Shown piece by piece: positions 26,281-36,427 of a stretch of DNA of 64,000 nt. Numbering within the stretch: position 1 is the stretch's first letter; every line of letters begins with the position of its first letter. The notes below the pieces were generated by a model that was not told the DNA's origin, ran no database searches, and saw nothing but the letters and a program-made list of their open reading frames with translations. The translations under genes and the position numbers were made by a program. Source of the stretch: CAWAQA01 sp963784065 (GTDB taxonomy: Bacteria; Acidobacteriota; Vicinamibacteria; Vicinamibacterales; UBA2999); contig CAWAQA010000004.1 in the NCBI GenBank assembly GCA_963784065.1, forward strand, positions 186,001 to 250,000. The letters run 5' to 3'.

Positions 26281-27763
26281 ATGATAGCAATGCATCTGAC
26301 GACGTTCGACGAATTCAAGGAACTGGCGCAGCGCGGGACGTTCGTGCCGGTCTACAAGGAGATCGTCGCCGATCTGCTGACGCCGGTGTCGGCGTTCCTC
26401 AAGATCGCCGAGCACTCCGACTACGCGTTCCTCCTCGAGTCGGTCGAGGGCGGCGAGCAGGTCGGCCGCTACTCGTTCCTCGGCAAGGATCCGTTCCTCA
26501 TCCTGCGGTCGCGGGGCGGCAAGACGATCATCGATCGCGCGGGCCAGACCACCGAGTCGGACAAGCCGTTCATCGCCGACGCTGCGCGAGCTGATGGCCG
26601 GCTTCCATTCGCCGTTCGTGCCCGGGCTGCCGCGCTTCACCGGCGGCGCCGTCGGCTATCTCGGCTACGACGCGGCCGCCTGGTTCGAGCCGGTCACGCT
26701 GCAGGACGGGCGCCGCGGCCGAGGACGAAGCCGGCTTCATGCTGTTCGACACGGTGCTCGCCTTCGATCACGTGCGGCACCGGATCCTGATCATCGCCAA
26801 CGCGCGCATCACCGGCGACGAGGACCTCGAGTCGCTCTACCAGTTCGCGTGCGCCAAGATCGAGTTCGTCGAGCGCGAGCTCGAGCGGACGCTGTCGAAG
26901 GCGACGCGCCGGCAGGCGCCGCCGATCGAGGTGACCTCCAACGTCTCGCGCGAGCGAGTTCGAGTCGATGGTGCGCACGGCGAAGGAGTACATCGCCGCC
27001 GGCGACATCTACCAGGTCGTGCTGTCGCAGCGCTTCGAGACGCCGATCGACGCCGATCCGTTCACCGTCTACCGCGCGCTGCGGCACGTGAACCCGTCGC
27101 CGTACATGTATTTCCTGCGCCTCGGCGGCCGCTCGATCGTCGGCTCGTCGCCGGAGATGCTGGTGCGCGTCGAAGGGCAGCAACGTGCAGACGCACCCGA
27201 TTGCCGGCACGCGCCCGCGCGGCCGCAACGAGGACGAGGACATGCGGCTGGCCGAGGAGCTGAAGCGCAACGAGAAGGAGCGCGCCGAGCACGTGATGCT
27301 CGTCGATCTCGGGCGCAACGACATCGGCCGCGTGGCCGGCGTACGGCTCGGTGCGGGTGCCGACCTACATGGCGCTCGAGCGCTACTCGCACGTCATGCA
27401 CCTGGTCTCGGTCGTCGAGGGCAAGCTCGACGAGGACCACGATCGGCTCGACGCGCTCGTCGCCTGCTTCCCGGCGGGCACCGTCTCGGGCGCGCCGAAG
27501 GTGCGGGCGATGGAGATCATCGCCGAGCTCGAGAACCGGCGGCGCGGCGTCTACGCCGGCGCCGTCGGGTATCTCGACTTCGCCGGCAACCTCGATTTCT
27601 GCATCACGATCCGCACCGTCCTGATCGAGAACGGCCGCGCCTACGTGCAGGCCGGGCGCGGGCATCGTGGCCGACTCGAACCCGGCGGCGGAGTACGAGG
27701 AGACGCGCGACAAGGCGCGCGCGGTGATCACGCGCGCTGGAACTGGCGCAGGCGGGCTTGTGA
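26281..27763 (+). CDS. trpE: anthranilate synthase component I (about seven frame changes)
   Basis: TrpE converts chorismate to anthranilate with TrpG. The N-terminal feedback region contains FLLESVEGGEQVGRYSFLG, including the LLES motif that binds tryptophan. The catalytic part shows EYIAAGDIYQVVLSQRF, SPEMLVRVEG, THPIAGTRPRGRNEDED, VDLGRNDIGRV, FPAGTVSGAPKVRAMEII and YVQAGRGIVADSNPA in correct order. Frames change near 26585, 26715, 26950, 27180, 27340, 27660 and 27735, many consistent with an extra or missing G/C in a short run. Start is ATG 26281 (alternatively ATG 26290). Second gene of the supraoperon. Confidence 0.9.
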
Positions 27764-27787
27764 CGGCAAGCCGGCTGCCGCGACAGT

Positions 27788-28355
<568 letters not shown>

Positions 28356-28364
28356 CGGTTGCTG

Positions 28365-29388
28365 ATGTTCACTGCACTGCTCGAGAAGCTCGTGCGCCAC
28401 GAGGACCTCACCGCGGACGAGGCCGCCGGCGTCATGCGCGAGGTGATGGAGGGGCGCGCGCCCGCCGGTCGCTGGCGGCGCTGCTCGCCGCGCTGGTGAT
28501 GAAGGGCGAGCGGCCGGCCGAGATCGTCGGCTTCGCGCGGACGATGCGCGAGCATGCGGTGAAGCTCGCCGCGCCGCCGGGCGAGGTGTTCGACACCTGC
28601 GGCACCGGCGGCGACCGGTCGGGCACGTTCAACATCTCGTCGGCGGCCGCGCTCGTCGTCGCCGCCTGCGGCGTGAAGGTCGCCAAGCACGGCAACCGGT
28701 CGGTGTCGAGCCGCTGCGGCAGCGCCGACGTGTTCGAGCAGCTCGGCGTCAACGTCACGGCGCCGCCGGCGGTCGTCGAGCGGACGCTGCACGACGCGAA
28801 CATCGCGTTCTTCTTCGCGCCGACGTTCCACCCGTCGATGAAGCATGCGGCGCAGACCCGGCGCGAGCTCGGCATCCGGACGGCGTTCAACCTGCTCGGA
28901 CCGCTGACCAACCCCGCCGGCGCGCGGCGGCAGATCGTCGGCGTGCCGCGGTCGGAGCTGACGGAGCTGCTGGCGCGGGCGCTGCTGCTGCTCGGCTCGG
29001 ACCGGGCCTGGGTCGTCCACGGCGCCGACGGCATCGACGAGATCTCGACGACGGGCTACACGAAGGTGTCCGAATGCCGCGCGCGGCACGGTCAACACGT
29101 TCTACGTGCACCCCTCGGATTTCGGGCTGCCGAAGGCGAGCCCGGCCGACCTCAGGGGCGGCGACGCGGCGGAGAACGCCGCGATCGTGCGCGCGATTCT
29201 CGACGGCCGCGGCGGACCACCGCGCGACGTCGTGCTGCTCAACGCCGGCGCCGCGCTGTTCGTCGCCGGCGCGCGCCGCAAGCGTGCGCGACGGGATCGC
29301 GCGTGCGGCCAAGGCGATCGACGCCGGCGCCGCCAGGACGACGCTCGACGCCATGGCGCGCGGCTCGCAGGCGGAGGTTGGCGTATGA
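28365..29388 (+). CDS. trpD: anthranilate phosphoribosyltransferase (three frame changes)
   Basis: TrpD attaches phosphoribose from PRPP to anthranilate. Landmarks are LLEKLVRHEDLTADEAAGVM, the PRPP loop FDTCGTGGDRSGTFNIS, VAKHGNRSVSSRCGSADV, FFFAPTFHPSMKHA and ELGIRTAFNLLGPLTNPAG. C-terminal NTFYVHPSDFGLP and KAIDAGAARTTLDAM follow in other frames. Breaks are near 28460, 29085 and 29285. ATG 28365 gives the typical N-terminus. The stop overlaps the trpC ATG by four bases. Confidence 0.93.
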
Positions 29389-30212
29389 GCGCGGCGCCCG
29401 ATCTGCTGCGCACGATCGTCGCCGCCACGCGGCGGATCACCGAGGTGCGGCGCGAGCGCGAGCCGCTGGCCGCGCTCGAGACGCGTGCCGCGTTGCGCTC
29501 GCCCGACGGGGCGCGCTTCGAGCGAGAGCTGGGCATGGCCGGCCGAGTCAACGTCATCGCCGAGTGCAAGCGCCGGTCGCCGTCGAAGGGCGTGCTGGCG
29601 GCCGACTACGACCCGGTGCGCATCGCGACGGCGTACGAGGCGGGCGGCGCGGCGGCGATCTCGGTGCTGACCGAGCCGACGTTCTTCGACGGCGCGCTCG
29701 AGCATCTCGCGGCGGTGCGCGCGGCCGTGGCGATCCCGCTCCTGCGCAAGGACTTCATCGTCGACGACTATCAGCTGTTCGAGGCGCGCGCCGCCGGCGC
29801 CGACGCGGTGCTGCTGATCGTGGCGGCGCTGGAGCAGCGCGGAGCTGCGTGCGGCTGCAGATCGCCGCGCCTGCGAGCTCGGGCTGGCGGCGCTCGTCGA
29901 GGTGCACGACGAGGAGGAGCTGGCGCGGGCCGTCGATGCGGGCGCGCAGATCATCGGCGTCAACAACCGGAACCTGCGGACGCTGGCGGTGGACGTGGAC
30001 GGCTCGTACCGCCTGGCGGCGCGGATTCCGCGGCACGTCATCGGCGTGAGCGAGAGCGGCCTGAAGTCGCGCGCGGAGCTGGAGCGGCTGTCGGCGGCGG
30101 GCTACCGCGCGTTCCTCATCGGCGAGCGCTTCATGACCGATCGCGATCCGGCGGGCGCCATCAGCGCGTTGATCGGATCGCAGGTCCCGGACCCGGATCC
30201 CGCGTGGCGTGA
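29385..30212 (+). CDS. trpC: indole-3-glycerol phosphate synthase (frame changes near 29845 and 30190)
   Basis: Converts CdRP to indole-3-glycerol phosphate in a TIM barrel. VIAECKRRSPSKGVL carries the catalytic Lys; AISVLTEPTFFDG, IPLLRKDFIVDDYQLFEARA with the second Lys, LVEVHDEEELARA, IIGVNNRNLRTL and VIGVSESGLKSRAEL follow. The first frame runs to about 29845 and the second to near the end. The probable stop is TGA 30210-30212, which overlaps the trpF ATG by one base; reaching it needs a last indel near 30190. Confidence 0.92.
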   Translation: MSAAPDLLRTIVAATRRITEVRREREPLAALETRAALRSPDGARFERELGMAGRVNVIAECKRRSPSKGVLAADYDPVRIATAYEAGGAAAISVLTEPTFFDGALEHLAAVRAAVAIPLLRKDFIVDDYQLFEARAAGADAVLLIVAALEQRGAACGCRSPRLRARAGGARRGARRGGAGAGRRCGRADHRRQQPEPADAGGGRGRLVPPGGADSAARHRRERERPEVARGAGAAVGGGLPRVPHRRALHDRSRSGGRHQRVDRIAGPGPGSRVA

Positions 30213-30829
30213 TGTTCGTCAAGGTGTGCGGCATCACGCGATTGACCGACGCGCTCCACGCCGTGCAGCAGGGCGCGACGGCGCTCGGCTTCGTGTTCTG
30301 GCCGCACAGCCCGCGCTTCGTGACGCCGGAGCGCGCCCGCGAGATCATCGCGGAGCTGCCGTCGAGCATCGTCACCGTCGGCGTGTTCGTCAACGAGTCG
30401 GTCGACGGCATCAGGGACGTGGCGGCGAGGACGGGGATCACGACCGTGCAGCTGCATGGCGACGAGCCGCCGGCGTATGCCGACGCGCTGCAGTGGCCGG
30501 TCGTCCGGTCGGTGACCGTGGACGACGCCGGCGATACGTGCTCCGCATGGCCGGCGGGGACGGTGTTCCTGCTCGACGCGGTCGATCCGGTGCGCCGCGG
30601 CGGCACGGGCGGGCGCGTGGACTGGAAACGCGCGGCAGCGCTGGCGCGCGACCGGCGCGTGGTGCTGGCCGGCGGGCTGACCGCGGAGAACGTCGCAGAG
30701 GCGATTGCGGCGGTTCGTCCGTTTGGCGTGGATGTGTCGTCTGGCGTCGAGCAGTCGCCAGGCGTGAAGGACTTCGACAAGGTGGCCCGGTTCGTGGCCA
30801 ACGCACGGAGCGCATTTGAAGAGCGGTAA
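30212..30829 (+). CDS. trpF: phosphoribosylanthranilate isomerase
   Basis: Amadori isomerase between TrpD and TrpC products, TIM barrel, 205 residues, unbroken. FVKVCGITRLTDA holds the catalytic Cys; ALGFVFWPHSPRFVTPE, TTVQLHGDEPP, FLLDAVD and VDVSSGVEQSPGVKD (catalytic Asp) are in place. ATG 30212 directly follows an alternative GTG at 30209. It overlaps the trpB start by 14 bases. Confidence 0.96.
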   Translation: MFVKVCGITRLTDALHAVQQGATALGFVFWPHSPRFVTPERAREIIAELPSSIVTVGVFVNESVDGIRDVAARTGITTVQLHGDEPPAYADALQWPVVRSVTVDDAGDTCSAWPAGTVFLLDAVDPVRRGGTGGRVDWKRAAALARDRRVVLAGGLTAENVAEAIAAVRPFGVDVSSGVEQSPGVKDFDKVARFVANARSAFEER

Positions 30830-32064
30830 CACAGTCAACGTGGAGCGGCCGCTGTTCGGCCGGCGCGATCCCGACGCCCGCGGCTACTTCGGGGCGTACG
30901 GCGGCCGCTTCGTCCCCGAGACGCTGGTCGCGCCGATCGAGGAGCTCGAGGCGGGGTACCTCTCCGCTCGCGCCGACGTGGCATTCCGCGAGCGGCTCGA
31001 TCGGCTGCTGAAGGACTACGTCGGGCGGCCTACGCCGCTGTACGAGACGTCGCGGCTGGCCGAGGCCGAAGCCCGGAGCTCGACGTCCGGGCGACCGCGT
31101 CCGCATGTTCCTCAAGCGCGAGGACCTCACTCACACCGGCGCGCACAAGATCAACAACGCCCTCGGGCAGGCGCTGCTCGCGCAACGCATGGGCAAGACG
31201 CGCATCGTCGCCGAGACCGGCGCCGGACAGCATGGCGTGGCCACGGCGACCGCCTGCGCGCTGCTCGGGCTCGAGTGCCACGTCTACATGGGCACGGAGG
31301 ACATGCGCCGCCAGGCGCTGAACGTCGTGCGCATGGAACTGCTCGGCGCCACCGTGCGCGGCGTCGACGCCGGCAGCCGGACGCTCAAGGATGCGATCAA
31401 CGAGGCGATGCGCGACTGGGTCGCCAACGTCGCCGACACCTATTACCTGCTCGGCTCGGCACTCGGTCCGCATCCGTACCCGCTGATGGTCCGCGAGTTC
31501 CAGTCGGTGATCGGGCGCGAGGCGCGACAGCAGATGCTCGAGCAGACCGGCGGCCTCCCGGACATCGTCGTGGCGTGCGTCGGCGGCGGCAGCAACGCCA
31601 TCGGCATCTTCGACGCGTTCGTCGAAGACACCGGCGTGCGGCTGATCGGTGTCGAGGCGGGCGGCGAGCGCATCGCCCCCGGCCGCCACGCCGCGCGCTT
31701 CGCCGGCGGCAGCACCGGCGTCCTGCAGGGCACGCGCACGTTCGTCCTCCAGGACGAGGCCGGGAACATCGAGCTGACACACTCGATCTCCGCCGGGCTG
31801 GACTACGCGGCGGTCGGTCCCGAGCACGCATGGCTCCGCGACATCGGCCGTACCGAGTACGCCTACATCACCGACGCCGAGGCCCTCGAGGGCTTCCAGG
31901 CGCTCGCCCGGCTCGAAGGGATCATCCCGGCGCTCGAGTCGTCGCACGCGATCGCATATGCCATGCGGCTCGCCCGGGACGTCGAAGACGGGACGACGAT
32001 CCTGATCAACCTGTCGGGGCGCGGCGACAAGGACGTGCAGAGCGTCACCGAGGCGCTGCGATGA
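30816..32064 (+). CDS. trpB: tryptophan synthase beta chain (frame change near 31075)
   Basis: PLP enzyme joining indole and serine. GYFGAYGGRFVPETLVAPIEEL-type N-terminus (GAYGGRFVPETL), then after the frame change LKREDLTHTGAHKINNALGQ with the PLP Lys in HKINN, ETGAGQHGVATATA, VACVGGGSNAIG (phosphate loop), HSISAGLDYAAVGPEHA and TILINLSGRGDKD. About 415 residues. The first start is ATG or TTG near 30816, overlapping trpF. The stop overlaps trpA by four bases (ATGA), as usual for the trpBA pair whose products form a channelled alpha2-beta2 complex. Confidence 0.95.
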
Positions 32065-32846
32065 GTCAGCTCGCCGCGACCTTCGATCGGCTGCGCGGGC
32101 AGAAGCAGCCCGGGCTGGTCACCTACGTGACGGCAGGGGATCCCGACCTGGAGCGGACGGCGGGCATTCTCCGGAGCCTCGATCGCGCCGGCGCCGACGT
32201 CGTCGAGGTGGGCGTCCCCTTCTCGGATCCGCTCGCGGACGGCCCGGTCATTCAACGCGCGACCGAGCGGGCGCTGGCGTCGGGCACAACGCTGAAGGGG
32301 GTCCTCGAGATGGTCGGTCGCGCGCGCCCCGACGTGAAGGCGCCGATCGTCCTCTTCAGCTACGCCAACCCGATCCTGCGCCTGGGCGCCGAGCGGTTTG
32401 CCGACCAGGCCCGGGACGCCGGCGTTGACGGCGTGCTCGTGCTCGACCTCCCGATCGAGGAAGCGGACGATTTCCGGGCGATGCTCGCGGCGCGGGGGAT
32501 TGATACAATTCTCCTGCTCAGTCCGACGACGACCGACCTGCGGCTACGGAAAGCGGCCACGCTCGGCAGCGGCTTTCTCTACGCCATTTCACGTCTTGGG
32601 GTGACCGGGGCGCGCGACGCGATCGCCGACGGCGCACAGGACATGGTCCGGCGCATCCGGGCCGTCAGCAGCCTGCCGGTGGCTCTGGGGTTTGGTATCT
32701 CGAAGCCGGAGCACGTGCGCGAAGTCGGCCGGTGGGCCGATGCGGCGGTTGTCGGCAGCGCGCTCGTCAGCGTCATCGCAGACGCTGGCGCGTCCCGGGA
32801 TCTCACGACGCGGGTAGAGGAGTATGTGCGGTGGCTGAAGTCCTGA
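32061..32846 (+). CDS. trpA: tryptophan synthase alpha chain
   Basis: Cleaves indole-3-glycerol phosphate to indole in a TIM barrel. 261 residues and intact. TYVTAGDPDLERT, VEVGVPFSDPLADGPVIQ (catalytic Glu and Asp), GVLVLDLPIEEADDF, FLYAISRLGVTGARD and ALGFGISKPEHV are canonical. Coupled to trpB by an ATGA overlap and to the chorismate mutase gene by a 16-base overlap. Confidence 0.97.
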   Translation: MSQLAATFDRLRGQKQPGLVTYVTAGDPDLERTAGILRSLDRAGADVVEVGVPFSDPLADGPVIQRATERALASGTTLKGVLEMVGRARPDVKAPIVLFSYANPILRLGAERFADQARDAGVDGVLVLDLPIEEADDFRAMLAARGIDTILLLSPTTTDLRLRKAATLGSGFLYAISRLGVTGARDAIADGAQDMVRRIRAVSSLPVALGFGISKPEHVREVGRWADAAVVGSALVSVIADAGASRDLTTRVEEYVRWLKS

Positions 32847-33148
32847 GTATCGAGGAGCTGCGCGGGCGTATCGACGTCATCGACGAGCAGCTCGTACGGC
32901 TTCTGAACGTGCGCGTGGCATGCGCCGTCGAAGTCGGGCGGCTCAAGCACGAGGCGGCGCTTCCCATCTATCAGCCGGAGCGCGAAGCGCAGGTGCTGGC
33001 GGGCGTCCGGCGTTCGGCGGCCGAGCTCTCGGGCCCGTTGACGGCCGACGCCGTGGTGAGGATTTTCGAACGGATCATCGACGAGGCGCGGCGCGCGGAA
33101 CGCGCGGCAGGATCATCACGAGACGGCGAGAGCCGGGACGGAGAATAG
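32831..33148 (+). CDS. aroQ: chorismate mutase, AroQ type
   Basis: A 105-residue all-helical mutase turning chorismate into prephenate. LSIEELRGRIDVIDEQLVRL, then LNVRVACAVEVGRLKHEA and PIYQPEREAQVLAGV show the conserved Arg, Lys and Glu of the AroQ active site. GTG 32831 lies inside the 3' end of trpA. No prephenate dehydratase domain is attached, so it is monofunctional. It feeds the tyrA gene further downstream and possibly an unseen pheA. Confidence 0.9.
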   Translation: MAEVLSIEELRGRIDVIDEQLVRLLNVRVACAVEVGRLKHEAALPIYQPEREAQVLAGVRRSAAELSGPLTADAVVRIFERIIDEARRAERAAGSSRDGESRDGE

Positions 33149-33153
33149 CAACC

Positions 33154-34200
33154 ATGGTCGTAGTCATGAAGGAACGGGCGACCGAGGCGCAGGTGGATGC
33201 CGTCATCGCGCGTCTCATCGAGCTGGGCATGGACGTGCATCGATCGTCGGGCGCCACGCGCACGGTGCTCGGCGTGGTCGGCGCCAACAAGGTCGAGAAG
33301 GAGATGATCGAGATCCTCGACGGCGTGCACGAGGTCCTGCGCATCACCGAGCCCTACAAGCGCGCGAGCCGCTCCTACCGGCCGGAGGACACCATCGTCC
33401 AGGTGGACGACGTACGGATAGGCGGTGACGAGGTGATCGTCATGGCCGGACCGTGCTCCGCGGAGACGGAAGAGCAGTGCCACGCTTCGGCGGCCGCCGT
33501 GAAGCGCGCCGGCGCCAAGGTGCTCCGCGGCGGCGCCTTCAAGCCGCGCAGCTCACCCTACAGCTTCCAGGGCCACGGCGAGAAGGGGCTGCAGATGCTG
33601 CGCGACGCGGCCGACGCGCACAACCTGAAGCTGATCTCCGAGGTGATGGACATCAGCCAGATCGAGCTGATTGCGAAGTATGCGGACATGTTCCAGGTCG
33701 GCGCGCGGAACATGCAGAACTACACGCTGCTCCGCGAGCTCGGGCACGCGCGCAAGCCGGTGCTGCTCAAGCGCGGCCTCATGGCGACGATCGAGGAATG
33801 GCTGCTGTCGGCGGAGTACATCCTCGCCGGCGGCAACAACGACGTGATCCTGTGCGAGCGCGGCATCCGCACGTTCGAGACGGCCACCCGCAACACGTTC
33901 GACATCTCGGCGATCCCGGTCGTCGAGAAGCTCAGCCACCTGCCGATCATCGCCGATCCCAGCCACGGGGCCGGGCGGCGCGACATGGTGTCGCAGCTCG
34001 CGCGCGCGGCGGTGGCGGCGGGCGCCGACGGCCTGATCATCGAGGTGCACAACGATCCGGACCACGCGCTGAGCGACGGCGCGCAGTCGCTGTTCCCGAC
34101 GCAGTTCGATCGCCTCATGGCGGAGCTTCGGATCATCGCCCCGGCCATCGGCCGCAGCATCTGCCTCGAGCCGGTGGCTCGACGAGGATGGGCGCGATAG
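33154..34200 (+). CDS. aroF: 3-deoxy-7-phosphoheptulonate (DAHP) synthase, type I-beta with N-terminal ferredoxin-like domain
   Basis: First enzyme of the shikimate pathway, joining PEP and erythrose-4-phosphate. 348 residues, intact. Residues 1-70 (VVVMKERATEAQVDAVIARL) form the ferredoxin-like regulatory domain seen in Thermotoga-type enzymes, which mediates allosteric inhibition. The barrel has VIVMAGPCSAETEEQ, LRGGAFKPRSSPYSFQG, QVGARNMQNYTLL, PVLLKRGLMATIEEWL, ILCERGIRTFE and PIIADPSHGAGRRD, with the metal ligands Cys, His, Glu and Asp expected. ATG 33154 follows the aroQ stop by five bases. Placing this committed step behind the Trp/Tyr attenuator would couple entry flux to both end products. 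The gene symbol is by family convention. Confidence 0.95.
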   Translation: MVVVMKERATEAQVDAVIARLIELGMDVHRSSGATRTVLGVVGANKVEKEMIEILDGVHEVLRITEPYKRASRSYRPEDTIVQVDDVRIGGDEVIVMAGPCSAETEEQCHASAAAVKRAGAKVLRGGAFKPRSSPYSFQGHGEKGLQMLRDAADAHNLKLISEVMDISQIELIAKYADMFQVGARNMQNYTLLRELGHARKPVLLKRGLMATIEEWLLSAEYILAGGNNDVILCERGIRTFETATRNTFDISAIPVVEKLSHLPIIADPSHGAGRRDMVSQLARAAVAAGADGLIIEVHNDPDHALSDGAQSLFPTQFDRLMAELRIIAPAIGRSICLEPVARRGWAR

Positions 34201-34216
34201 TCAATTCACGCGTTGC

Positions 34217-34287
34217 GGGCCGGTTGAAGCCGGCCCCTCCGGGTGTCCCGTGTCCTGTCGAATCGCAGGGGCCGGCTCGAGCCGGCC
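34217..34287. repeat. palindromic repeat pair, GGCCGG type
   Basis: GGGCCGGTTGAAGCCGGCCC at 34217 and AGGGGCCGGCTCGAGCCGGC at 34267 form two hairpins and, together, an inverted repeat. They separate DAHP synthase from tyrA inside the supraoperon and could modulate mRNA stability or read-through. Confidence 0.65.
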
Positions 34288-34307
34288 GTCCTGGAGTGAT
34301 CGGAGCC

Positions 34308-35166
34308 GTGACCGACCCTCCTTTTCAGCGAATCGCCATCGTCGGCCTCGGCCTCATCGGCGGATCGATCGCCTTTGGCGCGCGGAAGGCCTGGCCGTCC
34401 ACGCACGTCCTCGGCATCGATCGCCAGGCGGTGCTCGACGAAGCGGTCGCACGGCGCGCGATTCACGATGCAGGGACGGAGCTGGCGGCGGTGGCCGGCG
34501 CCGACCTCATCGTCCTGGCCGCGCCCGTCAGGCAGAACGTCGAGCTCCTGCACCAGGTCCTGCCGCACGCCGCCCCGGGAGCGGTCATCACCGACGTTGG
34601 CGGCACCAAGCGCTCAATTGTCGGCGCCGCGCAGACGATCTCGACCGACGTGACGTTTGTGGGCGGGCACCCCCTGGGCGGCGGCGCGCGAGGTGGCTTC
34701 GAGTTTGCGACGGCCGGCATCTTTTCGCGCCGGCCCTGGATCTTCACGCCAGACCAGACGACGCCCGCCAACGCCACCTCCCGGCTCTTCGGCTTCGCCC
34801 GCGGGCTGGGGGCCGTGCCGAGCGACGATGTCGGCCGCCGATCACGATCGGCTCCTCGCGGTCCTCAGTCACCTCCCGCAGCTGACCGTCAGCGCCCTCA
34901 TGCAGGTCGTGGGCAGCGAGGCGGCGGAGAAGGGCCTGACGCTCGCCGGGCAGGGCCTCGTGGACAGCACACGGCTCGCCTCGAGCCCGGCCAGCGTGTG
35001 GCGCGACATCTGCGCGACCAATGCCGACGCGATCGGCGCCGCACTCGATCTCATGATCGAGCGCCTGGCGGAGCTGCGCGCCGATCTCGAGCACGGCAGC
35101 GCCATCGACGCCATCTTCGACGAGGCGGGGCACTGGCGCGCCGAGCTGATGAAGATGCGGGAGTAG
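34308..35166 (+). CDS. tyrA: prephenate dehydrogenase (frame change near 34830)
   Basis: NAD(P)-dependent oxidation of prephenate toward tyrosine. The Rossmann start is IAIVGLGLIGGSIAFGARKA; the active-site region includes VITDVGGTKRSIV and FVGGHPLGGGARGGFEFA. After a break near 34830 the C-terminal helical domain reads HDRLLAVLSHLPQLTVSAL and STRLASSPASVWRDICATN. GTG 34308 has TGGAG about 11 bases upstream. It is the last gene of the supraoperon, giving the operon its tyrosine branch; this agrees with Tyr codons flanking the Trp run in the leader. Confidence 0.93.
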
Positions 35167-35213
35167 GCGGCAGCTGTCCCGCCTAGAGGCGGACCTGCAG
35201 GCCCGCCTGGTCA

Positions 35214-35288
35214 TTCGTAGAGGCCGACCTTCAGGTCCGACAACCCGATACCAGTGTGAGGCCGACCTGAAGGTCGGCCTTTACGAAC
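35214..35288. repeat. palindromic repeat pair, family B
   Basis: Left arm TTCGTAGAGGCCGACCTTCA (35214) and right arm AGGCCGACCTGAAGGTCGGC (35259) followed by CTTTACGAA form a roughly 70-bp inverted repeat. The right arm alone is a perfect hairpin followed by TTT and could terminate the tyrA transcript. Related arms occur at 43708 and 45027-45093. Confidence 0.75.
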
Positions 35289-35307
35289 ACGTTGCTCCGT
35301 GTATACT
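35280..35307 (+). promoter_or_regulatory. putative promoter of the metallo-hydrolase gene
   Basis: TTTACG at 35280-35285, 16 bases, TATACT at 35302-35307. The -35 lies in the edge of the family B repeat. A 5' leader of about 20 bases with GGAGG would result. Confidence 0.45.
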
Positions 35308-35333
35308 CGCGCCGGTTCTCTCTGGAGGCGGCC

Positions 35334-36368
35334 ATGAGCAAGCGTGCAATCGGGTGGCTCGGTGCACTGGGTTACGGTGTCGTTCTCGCGGGCATCGCGG
35401 TGCTCGCCCAATCCGGCAGCGTCGCCACGCACGTCGCGGCGGCGAAGGCGGTCGTGGGAGGCGCGGAGTCCAACGTGTTGTTCACACGCCTGTGCACGCC
35501 GCCGGCGCCGGCTGCCGCCGCGGCACAGCCCGCCGCCCCCGCGGCACAGCCCGCCGCGCCTGCGGCGCCCCAGGGTCCGCCGCCGCGCGCGAGCTGGTAT
35601 GCGGAACCGGCCAAGGTGTTCGACAACCTGTATTTTCTCGGCCAGACCGAGTACACCGCCTGGGCGGTCATGACCTCGGACGGGATCATCGTCATCGATC
35701 CGCTGTTCGAATACTCGGTTGAGGACGAGGTCGTCAACGGCCTGACGAAACTGGGCGCGGATCCGAAGCGCATCCGGTACGTGCTGGTCAGTCATGCCCA
35801 CCGCGACCACGTCGGCGGCGCTCGCCTCCTGCAGGAACGGTTCGGCGCGCGCGTGATCATGTCGGCTGCCGACTGGGATCTGCTCGACCGCACCGGCGGC
35901 TCGTGGCCGAAGCCGAAACGTGACATCGTCGCGGCCGACGGTCAGCGGCTCACGCTCGGTGACACGACGCTCACGATCTATCACACGCCAGGCCACACGC
36001 TCGGGACGGTGTCCACAATCATCCCGGTGAAGGATGGCGGCCGCACGCACACGGCGGCGCTCTGGGGCGGCACCGGCTTCAACTGGCTGGGCAACGGCGC
36101 GGCCTACAAGGTCCAGCCGCACCAGTTCTGGTTCGACAATTACAGCGCCTCCGCGCGGAAGTTCCGCGACATCGCGGCCAAGGCCGGCGCCGACGTGCTG
36201 CTCTCGAACCATCCCGATTACGACGGGACGAAAACGAACCTGCCGGTGGTGGCCGCGCGCAAGCCGGGCGATCGCCATCCCTACGTCATCGGCAGCGACC
36301 GTGTGAGGCGGTTCCTCACCGTTGCCGACGAATGCGCGCAGGCCGGGCGCGCCCGTGTCACATCATGA
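35334..36368 (+). CDS. exported metallo-beta-lactamase-fold hydrolase (B3-like)
   Basis: 344 residues. A hydrophobic N-terminal segment (GWLGALGYGVVLAGIAVLAQ) and a low-complexity Ala/Pro/Gln linker (residues about 60-85) precede the hydrolase. VLVSHAHRDHVGGARLL gives the HxHxDH zinc motif, TIYHTPGHTLGTVS the next His, and LSNHPDYDGTK the last His. The set resembles subclass B3 lactamases and related hydrolases; actual antibiotic hydrolysis cannot be claimed. ATG 35334 has GGAGG at 35324-35328, five bases upstream. It precedes the lactate permease operon by 60 bases and may be cotranscribed. Confidence 0.86.
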   Translation: MSKRAIGWLGALGYGVVLAGIAVLAQSGSVATHVAAAKAVVGGAESNVLFTRLCTPPAPAAAAAQPAAPAAQPAAPAAPQGPPPRASWYAEPAKVFDNLYFLGQTEYTAWAVMTSDGIIVIDPLFEYSVEDEVVNGLTKLGADPKRIRYVLVSHAHRDHVGGARLLQERFGARVIMSAADWDLLDRTGGSWPKPKRDIVAADGQRLTLGDTTLTIYHTPGHTLGTVSTIIPVKDGGRTHTAALWGGTGFNWLGNGAAYKVQPHQFWFDNYSASARKFRDIAAKAGADVLLSNHPDYDGTKTNLPVVAARKPGDRHPYVIGSDRVRRFLTVADECAQAGRARVTS

Positions 36369-36427
36369 GAGCTTGACCCGGTCTTCCCGGGCGCTGCGGT
36401 GCGATCCGCGACAGGAGAGGCTGGACG

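Noticed and set aside
24798..27763. aroDE and trpE as decaying pseudogenes
   Set aside because: All catalytic motifs are conserved between breaks and neighbouring trpF and trpA are perfect; sequencing indels explain the data better.
35334..36368. Antibiotic-resistance beta-lactamase
   Set aside because: The fold and zinc ligands are present, but the context is lactate metabolism and residues specific to true lactamases cannot be confirmed by eye.
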